A stretch of DNA of 64,000 nucleotides from Leptolyngbya sp. Prado105 (GCA_025454375.1 JALOOO010000001.1:19826-83825), one strand, 5' to 3'; counted from the first letter of the stretch, positions 28,466-37,959 are shown. The notes: generated by a model from the sequence alone, not told the origin. Translations and numbers: made by a program.

Positions 28466-29209
28466 GTGTTGCCGTTTCTATTTGTGACTGATTTAGACCA
28501 TACTTTGGTGGGTGATGATTTCGCGCATGACGAATTAAACGAGTGGTTGCTTGAAGCGCGATCGCAGGGCAGCAAGATTGTCTATTCCACAGGTCGATCA
28601 TTGACTTTGTATCAAGAGTTAGCAGCCGAAGTGCCGCTATTTACGCCGGATCTGTTAATTGCAGCGGTCGGAACTGCGATTTACCGAGATTTGCAAGGTG
28701 AGCCTGATCCCGCTTGGTCAGAGAAGCTGCAAACAGGCTGGGATCTTGAGCAGGTCAAAGCGATTACCGCGCATTTTGCAGATTTAGTCCTGCAACCGGA
28801 GACTGAACAGAGCGAGTTTAAGGTGAGCTTTTTCTTGACAGAAGAAGCCGCAATGGAGGTTTTACCTCAGTTAGACAGGCTTTTGACTCAACAGGGCTTA
28901 GAGGTGCAACTGATTTACAGCAGTGGGCGAGATTTAGACTTATTACCTCGACATGCGAATAAAGGCTCGGCATTGACCTTTGTGCGCCAGACTTTGGGTT
29001 TTGCGCCCGAAGCGACGATCGTCTGCGGGGATTCTGGCAATGATATTGCGCTATTTTCGGTGGGAGAAGAACGTGGGATCATTGTTGGCAATGCACAGCC
29101 AGAATTACTCTCCTGGTATCGGGATCACCGCAACCCCAATCATTATCTTGCCAAATCTTATTGTGCTGCTGGCATCTTAGAAGGGCTACAATACTTCGGT
29201 TTTAAATGA
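28466..29209 (+). CDS. Sucrose-phosphate phosphatase (HAD superfamily)
   Basis: A 247-residue HAD phosphatase that removes phosphate from sucrose-6-phosphate in the last step of sucrose synthesis. Motif I is DLDHTLVGDD (9-18) with nucleophile Asp9 and acid Asp11. Motif II lies in IVYSTGRSLTLYQEL and motif IV is VCGDSGNDIALF (about 186-197). C2-type cap features include SDLLIAAVGTAIY-like TPDLLIAAVGTAIYRD. Start is GTG 28466 (a TTG follows directly), with GAGGT just upstream. It lies 7 bp ahead of ruvA, so the two are probably co-transcribed. A glucosylglycerol-phosphate phosphatase is a less likely alternative. Confidence 0.87.
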   Translation: MLPFLFVTDLDHTLVGDDFAHDELNEWLLEARSQGSKIVYSTGRSLTLYQELAAEVPLFTPDLLIAAVGTAIYRDLQGEPDPAWSEKLQTGWDLEQVKAITAHFADLVLQPETEQSEFKVSFFLTEEAAMEVLPQLDRLLTQQGLEVQLIYSSGRDLDLLPRHANKGSALTFVRQTLGFAPEATIVCGDSGNDIALFSVGEERGIIVGNAQPELLSWYRDHRNPNHYLAKSYCAAGILEGLQYFGFK

Positions 29210-29216
29210 AAATTCT

Positions 29217-29843
29217 ATGATTGGTTATCTCAAAGGGACGATCGCTGCGATTCAAAAGACAAATAACAACCGCGTGACCTTGACGCTGGAGGTCAATCAA
29301 ATTGGATATGACCTCCAGGTTGTGCCGCGTTTGGTGCAGTCTTTGCCATCTCAAGGTGAAGAGGCGCAGATTTTTACACATTTAAATCTGCGCGAGGATC
29401 AAGTGACCTTGTTTGGATTTGGAACGGCGGCAGAGCGAGATTTATTTCGACAATTGGTCAGTGTCAGTGGGATTGGTCCACAGTTAGCTGTTGCTTTGCT
29501 CGATACGCTGGGGCTGCAAGACTTAGTGCAAGCGATCGTGTCGGGAAATACACGCCTGCTTGCTCGCACCCCAGGAGTTGGAACGAAAACAGCAGAGCGG
29601 ATTGCGCTGGAGTTAAAAACGAAGCTTTCCGAATGGCGACAGCAATCGGGAATTGTTGTCACTACTTGTGCAGGACCTGCTGCAAATATTCTCGAAGATG
29701 TGGAGATGACTTTGCTCTCATTGGGCTATACCGATCAAGAAATTACCCAGGCATTGCAAGCCGTCGGGCAAAATACAGCCCTATCGAAATCAGCAGATAC
29801 AGAGGCTTGGATTCGACAAGCGATCGCTTGGTTGAGCCAATAG
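29217..29843 (+). CDS. ruvA: Holliday junction branch-migration protein RuvA
   Basis: A 208-residue DNA-binding protein that tetramerises on Holliday junctions and loads the RuvB motor. Domain I is the OB fold (MIGYLKGTIAAIQ). Domain II has two helix-hairpin-helix motifs, VSVSGIGPQLAVALLD (about 83-98) and ARTPGVGTKTAERIALELKTK (about 115-135 region). Domain III is the C-terminal UBA-like bundle (DVEMTLLSLGYTDQEITQAL) that contacts RuvB. Acidic pin residues are in NLREDQVTLFGF. ATG at 29217, 7 bp after the phosphatase stop. ruvB is not in the window. Confidence 0.95.
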   Translation: MIGYLKGTIAAIQKTNNNRVTLTLEVNQIGYDLQVVPRLVQSLPSQGEEAQIFTHLNLREDQVTLFGFGTAAERDLFRQLVSVSGIGPQLAVALLDTLGLQDLVQAIVSGNTRLLARTPGVGTKTAERIALELKTKLSEWRQQSGIVVTTCAGPAANILEDVEMTLLSLGYTDQEITQALQAVGQNTALSKSADTEAWIRQAIAWLSQ

Positions 29844-29942
29844 ATTCCACCTTTGAGATATCTGAAGCTCTGTCAATCGAGCGATTTGAGTCAGCGTGTA
29901 ATTCAGGTACAAAGGGGGTGAATTCTATTAGGACGGTATCCT

Positions 29943-30296
29943 ATGAAACTCAATTATGTTGTAAAAGCTTTCATGAGCTTTGTTTTGATAGCATTGATGG
30001 TCTTGTCAAATCCTGGTCTGTCGATCGCGGCTCCAACGAAAGCAGGCGAAGATATCTCTAGCACTAAGAATATTGTTCGCGAAGCTCAAGAAAAAGTAAA
30101 AGATGCAGCAAACAGCAATGCCTCTAAGGTTTCTGACGCAACCGATGGTGGATTCTTTGCGAAAAAAGCTCGTCGTGATGCAGCCCGAATCGAGAAGCGG
30201 GCAAATGAAGATGCAACGCGAACTGAAAAAGCGATCGAGAAAACCAAGAACGCGGTGAATAAGATTGCAGGTGACGCAAAAAATGCGCTCGATTAA
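29943..30296 (+). CDS. Small exported Lys/Ala-rich protein of unknown function
   Basis: 117 residues. A clear signal peptide (residues 1-30, ending LSIAAP) is followed by a low-complexity, highly charged helical body rich in Ala, Lys, Asp and Arg (for example KKARRDAARIEKRANEDATR). It has no cysteine and no known domain. The pattern suggests a soluble periplasmic helix or coiled coil. AGGAC lies 12 nt before the ATG. It follows ruvA by 99 bp and is followed by a long imperfect hairpin. Similar short secreted helical proteins occur in other cyanobacteria, but I cannot name a family. Confidence 0.7.
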   Translation: MKLNYVVKAFMSFVLIALMVLSNPGLSIAAPTKAGEDISSTKNIVREAQEKVKDAANSNASKVSDATDGGFFAKKARRDAARIEKRANEDATRTEKAIEKTKNAVNKIAGDAKNALD

Positions 30297-30315
30297 CGAT
30301 CGATGAACATCATCT

Positions 30316-30387
30316 AATCCCGCATTTCGAGTGCGCTCAATGCTCAAGCGTCGTCTTTGCAGATTGAGCGCAGCCGAAATCGGGATT
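30316..30387. repeat. Long imperfect inverted repeat between convergent genes
   Basis: An arm of 26 nt (30316-30341, AATCCCGCATTTCGAGTGCG...) pairs with 30363-30387 (...CGCAGCCGAAATCGGGATT) with few mismatches and a loop of about 21 nt. It lies between the small exported protein and the DUF885 gene. There is no T run, so it may be a stabilising hairpin or a palindromic mobile repeat rather than a simple terminator. Confidence 0.65.
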
Positions 30388-30456
30388 CAACAACTCAATC
30401 AAAGTTCTCAACCGCGATCGTCACTGCCAACAACTTTTGAGTGAGTCAATACCAAA

Positions 30457-32196
30457 TTAGCTAGAAGACGAAACAAATTGCTCTAGTACTGCTTGTCGCA
30501 ATAGCTTTTGAGGCATGAATCCTTGAGACAGAATAAAGTCATGGAAGGCAGTTTGACTAAATCTCTGTCCCATTTTTTGCTCAACTTCCCGACGAAGCTG
30601 CATCAGTCGTTGATATCCATAAAAGTAAGAAGGCGCATGACCCGGAAGCTTCACCGTGTAGCGATTGATCTCTTGCTCAGCAAAGAACTTCGAGAAGCCA
30701 ACATCCTCAGTTAAGATTTTCATTGCCTGGTCGATCGACAATTTTCCTAAATGCAATTCGGGTTCTAAAAATGCTCGTGCTGCTCGAAGTAACTGAAACT
30801 GAAGTGAAATAAACTGCCCCTCGATCGGCATAAATGGTAAAGTAATCGCCTCAGCATAAAGCGCCCAGCCTTCATGATTCGCAGGATTATAGCCATACTT
30901 CGATCGCGCGTCTGACGTGCCCTTATCTTGAATCGTCGTAAACTGCAAATCATGCCCAGGTCTACCTTCATGAGCCGTCAATGTCCAAGCAACGGCTGGA
31001 TAAGTAAAATCATCGTAAGCACGAGGTTGCTTATCCGGTTTCAAAACTGGAATGATGAAGACACCTGATGTCTTTTGGGAAGCTTTCGGCGCATAGTACT
31101 GTGGGACTGGAAAATTTGTGTTTTCGCGATCGTTGGTCAATCGAATCGTTAGATTGCGCTTCGGCAGAGTGACTAGCTTTTCGCGTCTGATAATCGCTTC
31201 AAGGTCTTTTTGGCGATTTTGATATTCAGGCAAAATTTTATCGGTCGGCAACTGTTCTTTTTTTAATACCCGAATCACTTCTCGATAGCGATTCGCTTGA
31301 ACCCCTCGCCGCTTAGCAATTTGAGGAGCCAGAGCATTCATCTGTTGCTGAATCGAGTCAAACGCAGCGTGCGCTTCTTTCAGCAATTCATCGATCGGGA
31401 TTTCGACTCCTCGTTGTTCTAATTCTAAGGCGTAAAGTTCAGGAGACAGGCGAAAATCGGATCTGGCTTTCGGTAAGATTTCTTGTCGAACAAAGGTTGT
31501 ATAGTCTGTAATCTGAGATTTCAACTGGGTATAACTCGACGGATCGATGCGGTGTTTCTCGAAGCGTTGTTTAATTCGTTCTAGTTGTAAGGGCGTACTC
31601 GATAAATCTTTTTCGATTTGAGATTTTTCTGGAAAGAAAACCGCCGGACGCGATAAAGCTTCTCGCAGATTTTGCTGGGCTAGAGATGCGATCGAGGGTT
31701 TCCCCACCGTTTCCCCACTCAAGCGATTGACTTGTTTTACGAGATCCTGCTTGCCCAAATCATCAATACTGTCATAAATCTCCTGAGCAAGATTGACATA
31801 AGGCAGGCGAATTTGTCGATCGAGTCTGTCAGATTTTAAAACTTCATTTGCCGATTGAATCAGAATTTCTAAGTCGATTTTGAGCGCTGGATCAGTTTCT
31901 TGTCTCAGCTTGGTCTGAAAACTCTCAATCGCAGTACTAATGCCGCTCTCGCGACACTGTACATAATTCAAATCAAGCCTTCGCAACGGTTCGCTTAGCG
32001 TTGTCTCTGCTGCACATTTCTTTGCGGCTTCTGCCTGAGTCAATCCATTTGCATTTGCATTGCTGCGATTGATCCAATCTGGTTTTGCAGACGCGATCGA
32101 ATTGACCACAGAATGAGACGCGATCGCCAAAGTAAACGCTGCGATCGCTAGCAAAATAGAGGCTCTACGCCCGACTCGTAAGACATGACGAATCAT
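30457..32196 (-). CDS. DUF885 family metallopeptidase-like exported protein
   Basis: About 579 residues. An N-terminal hydrophobic segment (RASILLAIAAFTLAIASHSVV) directs export. A long helical body leads to the DUF885 zinc-site signature TAHEGRPGHDLQ, followed by SKYGYNPANHEGWALYAEAI, which supplies the second set of metal ligands (the HExxxH...E-like pattern of this family). Peptidase activity is inferred; substrates are unknown. I choose ATG 32196, which puts the signal at the N-terminus; the frame extends upstream to 32286 but overlaps the preceding gene. It lies 19 bp after that gene and is the last member of a three-gene leftward operon. Confidence 0.85.
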   Translation of the reverse strand: MIRHVLRVGRRASILLAIAAFTLAIASHSVVNSIASAKPDWINRSNANANGLTQAEAAKKCAAETTLSEPLRRLDLNYVQCRESGISTAIESFQTKLRQETDPALKIDLEILIQSANEVLKSDRLDRQIRLPYVNLAQEIYDSIDDLGKQDLVKQVNRLSGETVGKPSIASLAQQNLREALSRPAVFFPEKSQIEKDLSSTPLQLERIKQRFEKHRIDPSSYTQLKSQITDYTTFVRQEILPKARSDFRLSPELYALELEQRGVEIPIDELLKEAHAAFDSIQQQMNALAPQIAKRRGVQANRYREVIRVLKKEQLPTDKILPEYQNRQKDLEAIIRREKLVTLPKRNLTIRLTNDRENTNFPVPQYYAPKASQKTSGVFIIPVLKPDKQPRAYDDFTYPAVAWTLTAHEGRPGHDLQFTTIQDKGTSDARSKYGYNPANHEGWALYAEAITLPFMPIEGQFISLQFQLLRAARAFLEPELHLGKLSIDQAMKILTEDVGFSKFFAEQEINRYTVKLPGHAPSYFYGYQRLMQLRREVEQKMGQRFSQTAFHDFILSQGFMPQKLLRQAVLEQFVSSSS

Positions 32197-32215
32197 TTTT
32201 AAAATTCCAACACTG

Positions 32216-32836
32216 CTACTGTTTACACTGAAGCGAATCAAAAACAGTTCCCGCCTTTTGTGCCGCCGTTTGCAGATCCTGTGCATTCGTCAGCAGATTG
32301 ACCACATACCGACTATCTTCTAAACTCACACTCGCTCGATAAATCACGGTCGCCTTTTCATCCGAATCCGGATACTTCAATTGTCCTTCTCGCACCGTAA
32401 CAGGAGTCGGTGCGCCGCAGAGATTCTTTATCTCAGTCCGCACATCTTTGATCTTTAGCTCTTCCTCATCCGCACCCAGAGCAATACTATCCAAAATGCG
32501 ATCGATCTGTCTGCGTCCAGATTCTTGCTGTCCGATCGGAACCCGCGCGACCAGTAGCTGAATATCCGGTTCGTCTCCTTCACTCGCAACCAAGGCAACT
32601 TTCGCACCTGCGATATTTACTCCAAGTAGCCCCTGCGAGCCTCCTGGTAGCGAATAGCTCATAATATTACTCGCGATCGCTTCTGCACGCTGAGGAGTCG
32701 CCGCATTACTCAAAAACTTCAGTGCAAGCCCAGTCAGTCCCACTCCCAGAGTCGCGATCGCACCTAAGACGATCGCCACCGTTTCCCAAATCGAAACTTT
32801 GTACTGTGGAATTCTAGACGGTAGTTCTCTCATCAT
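32216..32836 (-). CDS. Membrane-anchored protein of unknown function
   Basis: 206 residues. A short basic N-terminus, one transmembrane helix (VAIVLGAIATLGVGLTGLALKF), then a soluble domain of mixed alpha/beta prediction (LLGVNIAGAKVALVASEGDEPDIQLL, VIYRASVSLEDSRYVVNLLT) with two cysteines (in NLCGAP and at the end, LQCKQ) that could form a disulfide outside the cytoplasm. No family was recognised. The start lies 2 bp after the stop of the P-type ATPase gene and it is followed after 19 bp by the DUF885 gene, so all three are probably co-transcribed. Paired ATGs at 32836 and 32833 are both possible. Confidence 0.65.
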   Translation of the reverse strand: MMRELPSRIPQYKVSIWETVAIVLGAIATLGVGLTGLALKFLSNAATPQRAEAIASNIMSYSLPGGSQGLLGVNIAGAKVALVASEGDEPDIQLLVARVPIGQQESGRRQIDRILDSIALGADEEELKIKDVRTEIKNLCGAPTPVTVREGQLKYPDSDEKATVIYRASVSLEDSRYVVNLLTNAQDLQTAAQKAGTVFDSLQCKQ

Positions 32837-32838
32837 TC

Positions 32839-35250
32839 TTACTCCAAATCCACACCTAAAAAGCGATCGAGAAACCGAGTCCGCCAAGCGAGTCGAACGA
32901 TCAATCCCCACTCTAGCGCAACCAATCCCAGGAAAAGACAGTCCTGCAAACTAATTTGAGAAAGCTCAAAAAATTTCCGTAACGGCGGAATAAATAAAAT
33001 CAGTAAATACACCCCGAGTAAAACAATGGCAACCCAGGTATACCGCCAATCTCCGCTCAGCGGTTCTCCTCCGACCCATGCAGTCGTTGGCGGCTTGAGA
33101 AATGGAATGAGCAACAATTCGCAAAATACTAAAATGGTCACGAGTGCAGTGCGCGGAATATTAAATTCGATCTCAGTTAAACCAACATTTGGAGGTAAAT
33201 CTAAAGCAGCACTCACTAAATAAAATAAATACACGGTGAGTGATACTAAAGTGATTGTGATCGTCGCAGGCACGACAAAATGCAGCATCGATCGCACTAA
33301 ACTTCGTTTCTGTGATTCTCCCGGTTGCGCCCAAATCGGAATGAATGTCGTCGGAATTCCCACCCCGATTAAAGTTACGATCGCACTGTGTTTATTTAAC
33401 AACGGGAAACTATCTGAGACAATCGCGATCGCAAAAATCAGCAACGCGACACAGCACAGTCGCACCATAAATAATTTAACGACATCGCGAATGCCATTCT
33501 GAATCCGTTGCCCCTCAAGAAACGTATGCGGCAAAGCTTCAAACGTATCTTTCAGCAACACAATATCCGCAATGCTACGAGTCGCCTTACTACCGCTCTC
33601 CATCGCGATTCCCAGGTTCGCCTGCTTGAGGGACAGCACATCATTCACCCCATCCCCTGTCATCGCAACATAGAACCCCGACTTGCGTAAACTACGAACC
33701 AGTTGGGCCTTCTGCTGCGGTGTAATCCGCCCAAATACATTGTAATTTCGCGCCGTCTGAACAAATTGCGCTTCATCCATCTGAGCCAGTTCTGCTCCCG
33801 AAATCACCCGCATCTCATCTGTAAATCCAGCTTGCTTCGCCAAGGCAGCAACCGTTTGGGGATTGTCTCCAGAGATGATTTTTAGCGTAATTCCCGCTTT
33901 AGCAAATCCTTGTAGCGTTTCACGAGCAGACGGACGAAGCTGATCTGAGAAACACAGAATTCCAAGTGCCGTTAAAGGGGGAAGTGTATCCTCGATCGCA
34001 TACTCCGTATGGGCAAATAACACGACTCGAAACCCTTGATTCACCTGTTGATCGATGTAATCCAAAATCTCATCTGTAATCGCGATCGATTTCATCAAAA
34101 TCTCCGGCGCACCCATCACATAGGTTCCAGGCAATTCTTCAAATGCGATCGCGCTCCACTTTCGCGCCGACGAGAAAGGAACCTCATTCCGAATCGGCTT
34201 TGCATATCCCGAACAAGCAATCAAAACCGCTTCACTCGTGCGATTCCCCGACTGAGTACTTGCCGCAAAATCACCCACCAACCATTTCAATTGATCTTCA
34301 GAAATCCCCAACGGATGGAGCGAGTGCAATTCAATCTGATTCGTCGTCAGCGTTCCCGTCTTATCCAAACATAGGACATCAACATTGCTCAACGATTCCA
34401 CCGCGTTCGTTTGCTGAATCAGAACATTCTGTCCCAACATCCGAATCGCACCCATTGCATACGCTAACGTAATCGCTAACAACAGTCCCGCCGGAATCAA
34501 TCCCGCGATCACTGCCGCTCGTTGCACGACTTCATTCAGCGTCTGCGATCGACTAATAAAACTGATACCAACTAACAACCACAAGAACGACGCTAACAAT
34601 AGCAGAATCCGAATAATCAGATTAATCTCAGACTGCAACGGCGTATAGACCTGGCGAAATTCCCTCGCTCCCATCGTCAGTTGATAAGCGACTGTATCCG
34701 CCCCAACTTTCTGCGCTTCATAACAAGCCGTTCCACTGACACAAAAACTCCCCGAATAGACGGGTTTTTCTGCAACTTTTACAATCAGATCAGATTCTCC
34801 AGTCAGTAGAGATTCATCAATTTCAACCCGTCCTTCTCCGACGATTTGCCCATCGACAAGAATTTGGTCGCCGGGACGCAGAATTAGCACATCCCGCAGC
34901 ACAATTTCACAGGGGTCAATGTTCACCTCCTGCCCATTGCGAATGACAGTGGCATGAGGTCGATTGAGCAATGCAATTTCGTCTAACTTTTGTTTTGCCC
35001 AAATCTCCTGCACAATGCCAATGATTACGCCGCTAAAGATAATCACTGCGACGAAAACCGCATCACTCGCCCGCTGAAGCAGGATAAACACGCCGCTGAT
35101 TGCAAAGAAGACGGCATTAACAAACGTAAACAGGTTTTCCTGTAAAATCCGCGCGTACGATCGACTAGTTGGCAGCTTCACATCATTAGTTTTGCCTGCT
35201 AACTGTTGTTCGCGGACTTCTTGATCGCTTAATCCGGGGAGCGTTGCCAT
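32839..35250 (-). CDS. CtpE-like HAD-IC P-type cation ATPase
   Basis: An 803-residue membrane pump. Order: N-terminal cytoplasmic segment GLSDQEVREQQLAGKTNDV, two helices, actuator domain with SLLTGESD (dephosphorylation loop), two helices, phosphorylation motif CLDKTGTLTTNQ, the nucleotide domain, hinge MTGDGVNDVLSLKQANLGIA, then about six helices. The N-terminus and hinge follow the mycobacterial CtpE type, reported as a Ca2+ importer/transporter, rather than heavy-metal P1B pumps (no CPx motif in helix 4). Calcium transport is therefore a reasonable inference. ATG 35250 is preferred to a TTG nine bases upstream. First gene of a probable three-gene operon. Confidence 0.88.
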   Translation of the reverse strand: MATLPGLSDQEVREQQLAGKTNDVKLPTSRSYARILQENLFTFVNAVFFAISGVFILLQRASDAVFVAVIIFSGVIIGIVQEIWAKQKLDEIALLNRPHATVIRNGQEVNIDPCEIVLRDVLILRPGDQILVDGQIVGEGRVEIDESLLTGESDLIVKVAEKPVYSGSFCVSGTACYEAQKVGADTVAYQLTMGAREFRQVYTPLQSEINLIIRILLLLASFLWLLVGISFISRSQTLNEVVQRAAVIAGLIPAGLLLAITLAYAMGAIRMLGQNVLIQQTNAVESLSNVDVLCLDKTGTLTTNQIELHSLHPLGISEDQLKWLVGDFAASTQSGNRTSEAVLIACSGYAKPIRNEVPFSSARKWSAIAFEELPGTYVMGAPEILMKSIAITDEILDYIDQQVNQGFRVVLFAHTEYAIEDTLPPLTALGILCFSDQLRPSARETLQGFAKAGITLKIISGDNPQTVAALAKQAGFTDEMRVISGAELAQMDEAQFVQTARNYNVFGRITPQQKAQLVRSLRKSGFYVAMTGDGVNDVLSLKQANLGIAMESGSKATRSIADIVLLKDTFEALPHTFLEGQRIQNGIRDVVKLFMVRLCCVALLIFAIAIVSDSFPLLNKHSAIVTLIGVGIPTTFIPIWAQPGESQKRSLVRSMLHFVVPATITITLVSLTVYLFYLVSAALDLPPNVGLTEIEFNIPRTALVTILVFCELLLIPFLKPPTTAWVGGEPLSGDWRYTWVAIVLLGVYLLILFIPPLRKFFELSQISLQDCLFLGLVALEWGLIVRLAWRTRFLDRFLGVDLE

Positions 35251-35346
35251 GAATTGCAAATTGTCTCTATCAGGTGCTGACCATTATCATAGATGCTCTT
35301 TCCCGGTTCAAATGATTCGTTGCTCGGATGCGATCGCGAATTTCCC

Positions 35347-36255
35347 CTAGCAAAAAATGCTGAGGTTTAGTTCTTGGGCTAATTTCTCTATTAGAAAAAG
35401 TCCGGCAACCGAGTTTCCGATCCGGTCGATCGCGGGACTATAACAAGCGATCGCACCTTGTTTTGGAACGATCGCAACCAGCGCCCCGCTGACTCCTGAC
35501 TTCATGGGCAATCCTACTTTTACAGCAAATGTGCCAGAGACTTCATACAGTCCGCAGGTCAACATCAAAGCCGAAACGATTTGCTGATGGGTGTGTGAAA
35601 TTTCTAGATGCGGTTTTGCGAGCAGTAAGCCGAGTTGAGCTAAATCTGCGATCGTTCCTGATAGACAGCAAAGCTGATTGTAAGTATCAAGGGCTAAGTC
35701 TGATCGCTCAAGCAATTGACTCTGAACGAGTAAATCTGTGATCCTGCGATTTGTCTCATTCGGTAAAGACCGCACAGAATTTAACGCTTTGTGATTCAAG
35801 ATCACCTGAGTTTGAGCGCGATCGTTTAACCATTTCCGAAACGCTTCACAGCGATCAGAACTTGAAGTTTTTGGCATTAATCCCGTTAATGCGATCGCGC
35901 CGCTATTGATCATCGGATTGCGAGGATGACCGTGATCGGATTTAAGTTGAGCGATCGAATGGAATGGGAGATCTGAAGGCAGCATTCCAACTTGTTGAAA
36001 AACACGCTCAGACCCAACCTGTTCAAGCAAGTAGAGCAGCAAGAACGGCTTAATCACGCTCATCAACACAAAAGGTTGCACAAAATCGCCAGAAATCACA
36101 CTCTGATTTTCAGCCGAAACCTGGACTGCCAACAGACGCGCATTGACCTGTGCCAATTGCGGGATATAGTCCGGAAGTCGCCCTTGAAGCGTAAACCGCC
36201 GTGCTTGAGCGACCCAAGCATCTAGATCGGCTTGTGTGAGAACTGCCAGAGCCAT
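35347..36255 (-). CDS. glsA: Glutaminase
   Basis: A 302-residue member of the serine-dependent glutaminase family (beta-lactamase-like fold), converting glutamine to glutamate and ammonia. The catalytic SxxK is SVIK (Ser66, Lys69) within FVLMSVIKPFLLLYLLE. Other landmarks are HPRNPMINSGAIALTG and LPMKSGVSGALVAIVP, the KSGVSGG-type motif. Length matches bacterial GlsA/YbgJ. ATG at 36255 immediately precedes a typical N-terminal helix. It is followed by the P-type ATPase gene 97 bp further left on the same strand. Confidence 0.93.
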   Translation of the reverse strand: MALAVLTQADLDAWVAQARRFTLQGRLPDYIPQLAQVNARLLAVQVSAENQSVISGDFVQPFVLMSVIKPFLLLYLLEQVGSERVFQQVGMLPSDLPFHSIAQLKSDHGHPRNPMINSGAIALTGLMPKTSSSDRCEAFRKWLNDRAQTQVILNHKALNSVRSLPNETNRRITDLLVQSQLLERSDLALDTYNQLCCLSGTIADLAQLGLLLAKPHLEISHTHQQIVSALMLTCGLYEVSGTFAVKVGLPMKSGVSGALVAIVPKQGAIACYSPAIDRIGNSVAGLFLIEKLAQELNLSIFC

Positions 36256-36315
36256 GAGAAAGTGAAGGTTAGAAAAGAAGTCAACAGGAGTATAGCTTCA
36301 TTCTTTCCGATTTCT

Positions 36316-36642
36316 TTAGACCTGATTGAATTCTTCTGTGCGCTCACTGTACTCGATCGGTAAGACCACCATCAAGTTCTCATTCGGGCGCGGGATGTAA
36401 TGAGAGGAGAGAAAGAGCTTATCGCCTTCTTTGTACGCCGTCATCTTTTTAGCGGCTTCTAGTCCTGCTTCGACAGAAATCTTGACTTCTGACACATCGC
36501 CTCGAACGACGATCGTGATGTAAGCACCGCTGACTCGTTCCATTTCCACGAGCGTCACCCGTGCAGCCTTCACCATGACATCTGCAACCGCGAGCGCAGG
36601 CGGCAAGCCCCGCACTTCTACCATTCCGACTGCCTTAGCCAT
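36316..36642 (-). CDS. ccmK: BMC-domain carboxysome shell protein, CcmK type
   Basis: A 108-residue single-domain bacterial microcompartment hexamer protein. The core AVGMVEVRGLPPALAVADVMVKAARVTLV (residues 4-32) and VVRGDVSEVKISVEAGLEAAK match CcmK. Two details are unlike CcmK1/K2. The pore loop is ERVSGA rather than EKIGSG, and the segment between KKMTAYKEGDKLFLSSHYI and the RPNENL motif is about four residues longer. It is therefore a satellite paralogue (K3/K4/K5/K6 class, not resolved). No other ccm gene is adjacent, consistent with minor shell paralogues encoded outside the main operon. Confidence 0.88.
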   Translation of the reverse strand: MAKAVGMVEVRGLPPALAVADVMVKAARVTLVEMERVSGAYITIVVRGDVSEVKISVEAGLEAAKKMTAYKEGDKLFLSSHYIPRPNENLMVVLPIEYSERTEEFNQV

Positions 36643-36878
36643 CCTAATGAACTCCCTTCCATATTGCTCGCAATATATAGATTATTACAGTTTGGTCTAT
36701 GGTTAATGAAACTTCGATCGTTGGTTCCGCTGTTCATTCTGATTAGGAGAGCTTATCGGTGAACTGTCTTGAATAATGAGGCAACGAGTCTGAGCGTTAC
36801 GAAGCGAACAATTTCTGTGCGATCCTAATGCGGCAACACCTTATTGCGGCAACAATTTATCACAGGTTAAAGATTGAG

Positions 36879-37769
36879 ATGGAAAAAACGTTGAACCATT
36901 CCCCTAAAGAGAGTAAATCTCAAACTCACTTCAATTGTTTTTTTCAAACCGCGATTTGCAAATTTAAGCAAGTCTTTCTCTTTCAAACTTTCTGCAAAAC
37001 TTTAGAAACAAACCTTAAGATCATTCAAACTCAATTCCATCGATTAAGACAGCGTAAAATTCAGCTTTTAGGATGGGTTTGGCTGTTGAGTTTGCTATTA
37101 GCAAGTCCAGCTTACGCAGGTGCATTATCCGATCGCGTTTCTTCTTTCCCCGATTGGCACAACAAACCGCCCGTCGATCGCGCCATCGGCGACCTGTTCT
37201 ATCCCGATTGGATTGCGGGAAACTGGCGAGTCAAAAGTACGCTTATCGATCTCGTCGCACCGCTCGCGCCTAAAATCGTCACACCTGGGTTTGAGAGCAA
37301 TCGCCAATCTGTCAATCAGCCGATCGAATTCGAGGTGCGATTTGTCCCAAATGCTAAGAAAGTCATCGCCGATCGCGCCTTCAACGGCTTGAATATTGCC
37401 CGCGCTTATTTAGGCGATCGCGTCGTTCTTTCGGTTAAAGTCGATCCGAATTCTCCAAACAAACAAATCACAGTTCTAAGAGACAATCGGATTCTGACTT
37501 CTACCATTACAGAAAGAGCGATCGAAACGCCTGATCCCAAACATTTCATTACAAGCGAAATCTTTCAACAAGTCTTTAGAAGTGCGTCTCAACCCTATCT
37601 AAATCAGGTAGAGACGACCACTGCCTATCAGTTTTTAGACAGAAAAATCGCCGCCGATCAAATTACTGCCATCTATCTTTCGCCTCAAGATCCTGACTAT
37701 TTCAACGCGAAAAATACACCCGTTGCACTGTATCGATATCGCTTGGAATTTTCACAGACAAATGAGTAA
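36879..37769 (+). CDS. Conserved cyanobacterial lumenal/periplasmic protein (DUF6816-like)
   Basis: About 296 residues. A hydrophobic export signal, LLGWVWLLSLLLASPAYAGA, ends in a good signal-peptidase site, but it is preceded by an unusually long hydrophilic N-terminus (about 60 residues). The mature part (LSDRVSSFPDWHNKPPV, GDLFYPDWIAGNWRVKSTLIDL, then YRYRLEFSQ) resembles a conserved family shared by cyanobacteria and plastids (DUF6816). It has a lipocalin-like beta content. The true start is uncertain: ATG at 36828, 36879, or a start nearer the signal are possible, none with a strong ribosome site. Function unknown. Confidence 0.7.
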   Translation: MEKTLNHSPKESKSQTHFNCFFQTAICKFKQVFLFQTFCKTLETNLKIIQTQFHRLRQRKIQLLGWVWLLSLLLASPAYAGALSDRVSSFPDWHNKPPVDRAIGDLFYPDWIAGNWRVKSTLIDLVAPLAPKIVTPGFESNRQSVNQPIEFEVRFVPNAKKVIADRAFNGLNIARAYLGDRVVLSVKVDPNSPNKQITVLRDNRILTSTITERAIETPDPKHFITSEIFQQVFRSASQPYLNQVETTTAYQFLDRKIAADQITAIYLSPQDPDYFNAKNTPVALYRYRLEFSQTNE

Positions 37770-37959
37770 TTAGACTCACTATTTTTGTTGTGAATGTTAC
37801 AGATAATTACCAGTTACATCCAAGTAAACTTTGATTTCTTAAGCTAGAAAGACAAGAGTGACTCTGTTATTCTCAGCGGGTACAGATCGAGAGCCTGAAC
37901 TTGCAGTTCTTAAGATCCAAAGCATTATGACTTTCTGACCCTTAAACCAATCCGTTTTC

